Source: VAZQ01 sp035293945
GTDB lineage: Bacteria; Pseudomonadota; Alphaproteobacteria; Rhizobiales; Xanthobacteraceae
Length of the DNA stretch: 64,000 bases
Direction of reading: 5' to 3'
Assembly (NCBI GenBank): GCA_035293945.1
Contig: DATGLV010000045.1
Location: forward strand, 181,021 to 245,020
Part shown: one piece after another, positions 59,417 through 64,000 of the stretch
Numbering within the stretch: the stretch's first letter is position 1
Layout of the letters: each line of letters begins with the position of its first letter
Program-made: the position numbers and the translations under genes
The notes under the pieces: model-generated
What the model saw: only the letters and a program-made list of their open reading frames with translations
What the model was told of the DNA's origin: nothing
The model's database searches: none

Positions 59417-60574
59417 CTAATCGTCGTCGTCGTCGTCCGTCGATTGTTCCTCTTCCTTGGGCTGCACCGCATCACCCTCATTGATCTGATAGTTGCCGGT
59501 GAGGATGATCGAATCCTGCGAGTTGATCTCGCCCTCGACGATGCTGTTCTTGCCGACTTGGCCGATGATGTTCACCGGCACTTGCTTCGCTTTCCCATTG
59601 TCGATCTGCCACACGAAGTGGCTCTTGTTCAGGTTGGTGCCGATGGAATCGGTTGGCACCACCCAGCCCTGGTACTTCCCGACCTCGATCCCGGCGTGAA
59701 AATTCTCACCGGCGAGCGCCGTGCCAACCGGCACATCGATCAGCACCGGCACCTGCCGGGTCGCCATGTTGATCGCTTTGCCGATGCGCTTGACCTTGCC
59801 GTCCGCGGGCTTGCGGTCCGGCGACAGCGAAGCGAGGTGCACCGGAAGATCGGGCTTCACCTTGTCGAGATCGGCGAGATTGACGCCGACACTGAGAATG
59901 ACCTGATCGGTGCGGGACAGCTTCATCAGCTCGGAACCGGCCGATACGCGGTCACCCTTCGACACCGCGATCTCGGTCACCACGCCGTCGAAAGGCGCGG
60001 TGAGAATTTCGCTCGGCTTGACCGAGCCGATCTTCTCGTACATGTCGATCTGCATCTGCGCATCAGACACCGCCTTCTCGGCGTTCTCCAGATCGTCCTT
60101 GGTAATCAGCTGCTGCTTGAAGAGTTGTTGCTGCCGGGCGAGCGAGTGCTCCGCCAGGGATTTGGTCGTCTTGGCCTGCTCGTAGTTGAGCACCGCTGTT
60201 GGCGAGGCGCCGAAGTCGAGCAACGGGTCGCCCATCTTGACCTGGTCGCCGACCTCGACGAACACATCGGTCACCTGGCCGTCGCGCTGAAAGCTCTCCG
60301 TCACGGTGGCAGCGGACGTGGGCGTCGCGGTGCCGTATGCGTTGACCAGCTCGGGGATCGATCCGCGCTTGGGGTCCATCACCGCGACCTGCAGGGCTTT
60401 GGCGTCGCTTTTCGCTTCCTGCGCAACCGCCGGAGAGGAGCCGCGTGGTCCGAACAAAGACCCGGCTCCGCCATTTAGCGCGAGCGCGATCAAGCCGATG
60501 CCGACCAAACCTACGCCGAAAGTTATTACCGGCCGTCGCCGGTAGAAAGCTTGTTCACCCCAGAGCGCACCCAT
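59417..60574 (-). CDS. Membrane-fusion adaptor (HlyD/RND periplasmic adaptor type), orphan
   Basis: 385 residues, N-terminal membrane anchor 'FGVGLVGIGLIALALNGGAG'. Typical adaptor layout: lipoyl half 'DGQVTDVFVEVGDQVKMGDP', a coiled-coil hairpin of about 65 residues ('EQAKTTKSLAEHSLARQQQL' to 'AVSDAQMQIDMYEKI'), second lipoyl half 'ILTAPFDGVVTEIAVSKGDR', beta-barrel and C-terminal domain. It ends in 'PKEEEQSTDDDDDD', a poly-Asp tail from a GAC run. No RND, MacB or HlyB gene is adjacent. Substrate unknown; the pump gene at 30.6 kb is 26 kb away and broken. Confidence 0.85.
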   Translation of the reverse strand: MGALWGEQAFYRRRPVITFGVGLVGIGLIALALNGGAGSLFGPRGSSPAVAQEAKSDAKALQVAVMDPKRGSIPELVNAYGTATPTSAATVTESFQRDGQVTDVFVEVGDQVKMGDPLLDFGASPTAVLNYEQAKTTKSLAEHSLARQQQLFKQQLITKDDLENAEKAVSDAQMQIDMYEKIGSVKPSEILTAPFDGVVTEIAVSKGDRVSAGSELMKLSRTDQVILSVGVNLADLDKVKPDLPVHLASLSPDRKPADGKVKRIGKAINMATRQVPVLIDVPVGTALAGENFHAGIEVGKYQGWVVPTDSIGTNLNKSHFVWQIDNGKAKQVPVNIIGQVGKNSIVEGEINSQDSIILTGNYQINEGDAVQPKEEEQSTDDDDDD

Positions 60575-60854
60575 CCTTGAGCCTCGATTTTTTAGACCCG
60601 TTGTTCAAAAGAGCCGACGTTTCCCGAAGACAAGGGTCCGAAGTCCGATAGCGGCCTCTGGACCGACACAATAAGCTATCAAAACCGCGGATTTTCTCAA
60701 CTAGCGCTGCAGCCCTTAAAGCGCATTTCCCGGACTATACAAAATTGTAAAGTGCCGGCCCGACGGCGGCCGGGTCATCCCGCCAAATGCCCCTTTTTTG
60801 CGGTGCAGCGGAGAGTTGAGCAGCCCCTGCAAGCAGGCCGCAGCGCCGGCAGAG

Positions 60855-63800
60855 CTACCGCTTCGTCGGCTGGCCGATCGGCTTGATCGCGCCAGCGTCC
60901 AGGATCGCCTTCGACGGGTCGACCAGGCCAGAGCCGAAATCGTCGTCGCGCTCCTTCGCCCCGGGGTGCTTGGCGCTGGTGGTCAAGATTTTGCGGATAT
61001 CCTCGGGCGTGAGGTTCGGGTTGCGCTGGAGCAGCAGCGCGGCGACGCCGGCTACTTCGGCGGAGGAGACCGAAGTGCCGGTGGTCAGCTGGTAGGTGTT
61101 GTCGGGTGCCGGGACCAGGATGTCGACGCCGGGTGCCGCGACCGCGATATACTTGCCGCGGTTGGCGCCGGCGAAAATCCTGTCGTCCACGTCGGTTGCC
61201 GTCACCGCAATCACGTCAGGATCAGCCCCCGGATAGAGCGGCGGCGACTTCGGTCCCCCATTGCCGGCCGCCGCGACCAGCACGATGCCCTTGTCGTGCG
61301 CGGCCTTGAGCGAACGCTCCATTGAGGGATCGCGCGGACCCGCGAAGCTCATGTTGATGACGCGCACGCCTTTGCCAATCGCCCAGTCGATGCCCTTGAG
61401 GATGTTGAAGGTGGTCGAGTCGGCGCTCGCGGCGTTGCTTGAGAAGGCATGGATCGCGTAGATGCGGGCGTCCGGCGCGATGCCCATCAGCCGCCGGTGC
61501 GCGGCGATCGCGCCGGCCATGCCGGTGCCGTGCGGGTGCGGCTTCTCGTCGACGCCGACCGCGTTGTATTGATCGGCGAACACGCCGTCGAGATCGGGGT
61601 GATGGGTGTCGATCTGCGAATCGATGATCGCGATCGAGACGTTGTCGCCCTTGATCTGCTTGTGAATGTCGATCACGCCGAGCTTGCTCAGCGCATACTG
61701 GGCTTCGTCCCCTTCCTGCGTGCGGCCGGCGAGGTCGGGGTTCGGTGTGGTTTCCTGGCCGCCCTTGTCCTGCATCGTCCGGTAGATGAAGTTCGCCTGC
61801 GCCACCGCGACGATGCGGTAGCGGGCCAGCGCCCGGATCACATCGGCCACGCTGCGCCCGTTGTTGATGTGCAGGCGCAGGAGCTTCATGTTGGAAACCA
61901 TGAGGCACTGCTGGTCGAGCACCGTGAGCTGCAAGGCGCGCGTGGCTTGGTCGAGCGCTGATTGCGGCGCATCGCAATCGACCATCATCAGCGCTTCATT
62001 CATGACATAGCGGGTCTCGCCGGGCGGTGGCACTGCGATGAGCCGCGGCAGGCCGCCGAATTGCGGGCCGGGCCCCGGAGGCGGCGGCGGAGGCGGCAGC
62101 ACATTCACGGGCGGCGGCAGCGACACCAGGACGAGGCTGTTGGTGAGATTGTCGATGATCTGCTGTTGCGGCGGCGGATTCGGGCTGCCGGGGCCAAGGT
62201 CGACCGTCGGGATGTTCGACGTCTGCCACGGGAAATAGGGAAAGCTCGGGTCGGGCAGGATGGTCCAGACCGTGTTGCTGAAGCCTGCGGGCAGACCTGA
62301 GGCGAGCTGTTGGCTGGTCATTCCGGTGCCGCCGCCCGGGCTGGAATTTTGTCCCGAGATCTGTGTGTTCCAGTAGGAATTGGTGACGGTGCCGGTCGAA
62401 TCGTTGAATTGATTCACCGCCACCAGCCCGCCAAGCGTGCTGCCAGCGCCGCCACTGACGGGGCCGACCGAATAGCTCGTTTGAATCGAATAGCCGTTCA
62501 TGGCGACCAGGCCGGCGACCGCGCTGTTCGCCCCGCCGCTTGCCGCACCGGTGGCGTAGGCGTCCTTGATTCCGAAGCCCTCCTCATCGGACGAATTCAC
62601 TGCCACCAAGCCCGCGACAGAGCTGCCATCGCCGCCTTTGGCGGCACCGGTCGCGAAAACTTGTTGCAACGAGCCGAGGTTCTCGGCCCCAAGCCCGCCG
62701 ACCCACGATTCTGCGCCTCCGATGACCGGGCCGGTCGCGAAGGACTGGAAGGCCGATCCTTGGTTGACTGAGAACAGGCCGCCCGCCATGTTCATTTGCT
62801 CAGGGTTCGTCGTATCCCCCACAGTCACGGCGACGTTGGCACTCGATCGGGTGATGCTGCCGTTGAAACCATTCTTTCCGACCAGGCCGCCGGCCCCAAT
62901 TCCGACGTGTGCCCCTCCATTGATCGTCCCGCTCAGCACGTTGACATTGCTGATCGTTCCATCATTCGTGCCGGCCACGGAGCCGATGATCTGATTGTCC
63001 AGTTGGGTCGTCAGGGTGACGTTGGCCAGGTTCAGATTGCGGACAACGCCGCTCGTGCCGATGAACGGAAACAAGCCGGTCGAATCGAACGCGTGCAGAT
63101 TGGCGGAGAGGGTGAGTTTGCTGATCGTGTAGTTGGTCCCGAGTCCGCCGTTGCCGTCAAAGAGGCCGTTGAACGTTACGTCACCCATGCCGGTGAAGCC
63201 GGTTGCGTCGATATTCTTGCCCAGCGCAAAATTGCCCGTGATGACGCCGTCGATGGCGCTTTGCCCAATTTCCGTCAAGTCGGCGGCGCTGTTGACCAGC
63301 ATGTAATAGGTCTTGTTCGATCCGGTCACGTATCGGTCGAAATATGAATCCAATGGATTCTGGTATTTGCCGCAATTGACCTCGCAATCGATTCGCGCGG
63401 TTGGATTATAGTAGATCGACACCGTGCCGGTGCCGCCGGAAAAATCGACCCCTCCGAAGTAGAAATTCACTGTGCCGATCCCGCGGCCGGTATTGTCCGC
63501 CCGCAAGATCAAGTTGCCGGCACCAGTGCTTGTTATCGTGGCGGCAAGCGGATCCGGGACGCCGAAATTGATGTCGTGATAGGCCGACAGCGTCAGCGTA
63601 TTGGGGCTCGACCAGCTGATATTGCCCTCGACCCAGATGTCGCCCTGAGGCGCGCTCTCAGTGGGCGTGTTGGTGTTGCCGGTAGTGCCAGCGGGTCCGC
63701 TCGGTGCTCCGCTCGCGAAGGTCGTCAGCGTCACGTTGCTGGTCGCGAGATCGGTCGAGATGGTCGCTGCGGCGGTCGAATCGATGACCAGATCGGTCGG

Positions 63801-64000
63801 ATCAACCAGCCAGGTCCCGGTGGCACCGTTAAGAGCCATCGTATTCACCTGCGCGCCGGCGAAATTCACCGCGCCATGACTGGATGTCTCGACGAAGCCA
63901 CCGTCCCCGCCGAGCGCTCCTCCCTGTGCCAGGATCGTGCCCGCGAACGTAGTTTGTTGGTTGGACCACAGCACCACCTTGCCGCCATTGCCGCTGCCGG
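60855..64000 (-). CDS. Filamentous-haemagglutinin-type/GLUG/subtilase fusion protein (5' end outside window)
   Basis: At least 1048 residues visible. The first part 'GGKVVLWSNQQTTFAG' to 'GTWLVDPTDLVIDSTAAAT' is the C-terminal half of a TPS-type haemagglutinin repeat region. GLUG-like repeats follow, e.g. 'GGLGAENLGSLQQVFATG' and 'GLVAVNSSDEEGFGIKDAYA'. After a Pro-rich linker comes an S8 subtilase: Asp in 'IAIIDSQIDTHHPDL', His in 'HPHGTGMAGAIAA', Asn in 'LVAAAGNGGPKSPP' and Ser in 'GTSVSSAEVAGVAALLLQ'. A segment like 'MKLLRLHINNGRSVADVIRA' before it resembles an I9-type prodomain. A surface adhesin bearing its own protease; catalytic residues intact. Confidence 0.85.
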   Translation of the reverse strand, partial: GSGNGGKVVLWSNQQTTFAGTILAQGGALGGDGGFVETSSHGAVNFAGAQVNTMALNGATGTWLVDPTDLVIDSTAAATISTDLATSNVTLTTFASGAPSGPAGTTGNTNTPTESAPQGDIWVEGNISWSSPNTLTLSAYHDINFGVPDPLAATITSTGAGNLILRADNTGRGIGTVNFYFGGVDFSGGTGTVSIYYNPTARIDCEVNCGKYQNPLDSYFDRYVTGSNKTYYMLVNSAADLTEIGQSAIDGVITGNFALGKNIDATGFTGMGDVTFNGLFDGNGGLGTNYTISKLTLSANLHAFDSTGLFPFIGTSGVVRNLNLANVTLTTQLDNQIIGSVAGTNDGTISNVNVLSGTINGGAHVGIGAGGLVGKNGFNGSITRSSANVAVTVGDTTNPEQMNMAGGLFSVNQGSAFQSFATGPVIGGAESWVGGLGAENLGSLQQVFATGAAKGGDGSSVAGLVAVNSSDEEGFGIKDAYATGAASGGANSAVAGLVAMNGYSIQTSYSVGPVSGGAGSTLGGLVAVNQFNDSTGTVTNSYWNTQISGQNSSPGGGTGMTSQQLASGLPAGFSNTVWTILPDPSFPYFPWQTSNIPTVDLGPGSPNPPPQQQIIDNLTNSLVLVSLPPPVNVLPPPPPPPGPGPQFGGLPRLIAVPPPGETRYVMNEALMMVDCDAPQSALDQATRALQLTVLDQQCLMVSNMKLLRLHINNGRSVADVIRALARYRIVAVAQANFIYRTMQDKGGQETTPNPDLAGRTQEGDEAQYALSKLGVIDIHKQIKGDNVSIAIIDSQIDTHHPDLDGVFADQYNAVGVDEKPHPHGTGMAGAIAAHRRLMGIAPDARIYAIHAFSSNAASADSTTFNILKGIDWAIGKGVRVINMSFAGPRDPSMERSLKAAHDKGIVLVAAAGNGGPKSPPLYPGADPDVIAVTATDVDDRIFAGANRGKYIAVAAPGVDILVPAPDNTYQLTTGTSVSSAEVAGVAALLLQRNPNLTPEDIRKILTTSAKHPGAKERDDDFGSGLVDPSKAILDAGAIKPIGQPTKR

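Noticed and set aside
1..64000. CRISPR arrays, tRNA, rRNA, prophage or IS genes
   Set aside because: No regularly spaced direct repeats, clover-leaf genes, integrases or transposase ORFs were seen. Repeats found are short intergenic palindromes.

Overview
The window is high-GC, densely coded DNA on both strands, with no rRNA, tRNA, phage, IS or CRISPR signal. It suggests a soil alphaproteobacterium of the Bradyrhizobiaceae/Xanthobacteraceae kind. The reasons are protein style (Bug/TctC binding proteins, an Omp25/31-type porin, a DUF6600-type surface protein, an ECF42 sigma factor with its YCII partner) and several families of short intergenic inverted repeats. This is inference from recognised families, not from a search. 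Function calls below rest on motif recognition by eye.

Layout. 1-5.9 kb (minus strand): a catabolic run of NDP-forming acyl-CoA synthetase, binding protein, an alpha/beta-hydrolase without its nucleophile, a PcaD-like enol-lactonase and a gentisate-dioxygenase-like cupin cut by the window edge. 6.2-12.1 kb: gamma-glutamyltransferase, a periplasmic PQQ dehydrogenase, an NHL beta-propeller and the first copy (K1) of an unnamed secreted family, called here the GQW family. 12.3-15.9 kb: a nitrate/sulfonate/taurine-type ABC importer interrupted by an opposed response-regulator gene. 16-19.7 kb: Bug protein, LigI-like lactonase, LVIVD propeller with an odd helical insert, DUF559. 19.9-22.9 kb: two ModA-like proteins, a one-helix miniprotein and a carboxypeptidase-regulatory-like protein. 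23.1-27.7 kb: two secreted amidohydrolases and an aminotransferase. 28-33.7 kb: lone BrnA antitoxin, PitA phosphate transporter, and an RND pump gene with one in-frame amber codon.

33.9-38.2 kb: a third ModA-like protein, a carboxypeptidase-regulatory/CX3CH/Vgb-propeller protein, and a divergent GlcG-like/GQW (K2) pair. 38.4-43.8 kb: a TolB-like TPR protein, then a triple-barrel porin frameshifted at a G8 tract and flanked by direct repeats carrying a small secreted gene and DUF805 remnants. 43.8-48.1 kb: Bug protein, then GlcG-GlcG-GQW(K3)-GQW(K4) in tandem. 48.3-57.2 kb: UbiD decarboxylase with its binding protein, ECF42/YCII, Bug protein, a Rieske/amidohydrolase operon and a secreted hydrolase. 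57.5-64 kb: DUF6600-type protein, an orphan efflux adaptor, and an FHA/GLUG/subtilase fusion running off the end.

Theme. The window looks like a periplasmic and catabolic island for aromatic or other organic acids: nine solute-binding proteins but one transporter core, several decarboxylase/lactonase/amidohydrolase genes, and a recurring set of secreted proteins (GQW family, GlcG-like proteins, beta-propellers, PQQ dehydrogenase). The repeated linkage of GQW genes with GlcG-like and propeller genes is the best candidate here for an undescribed system.
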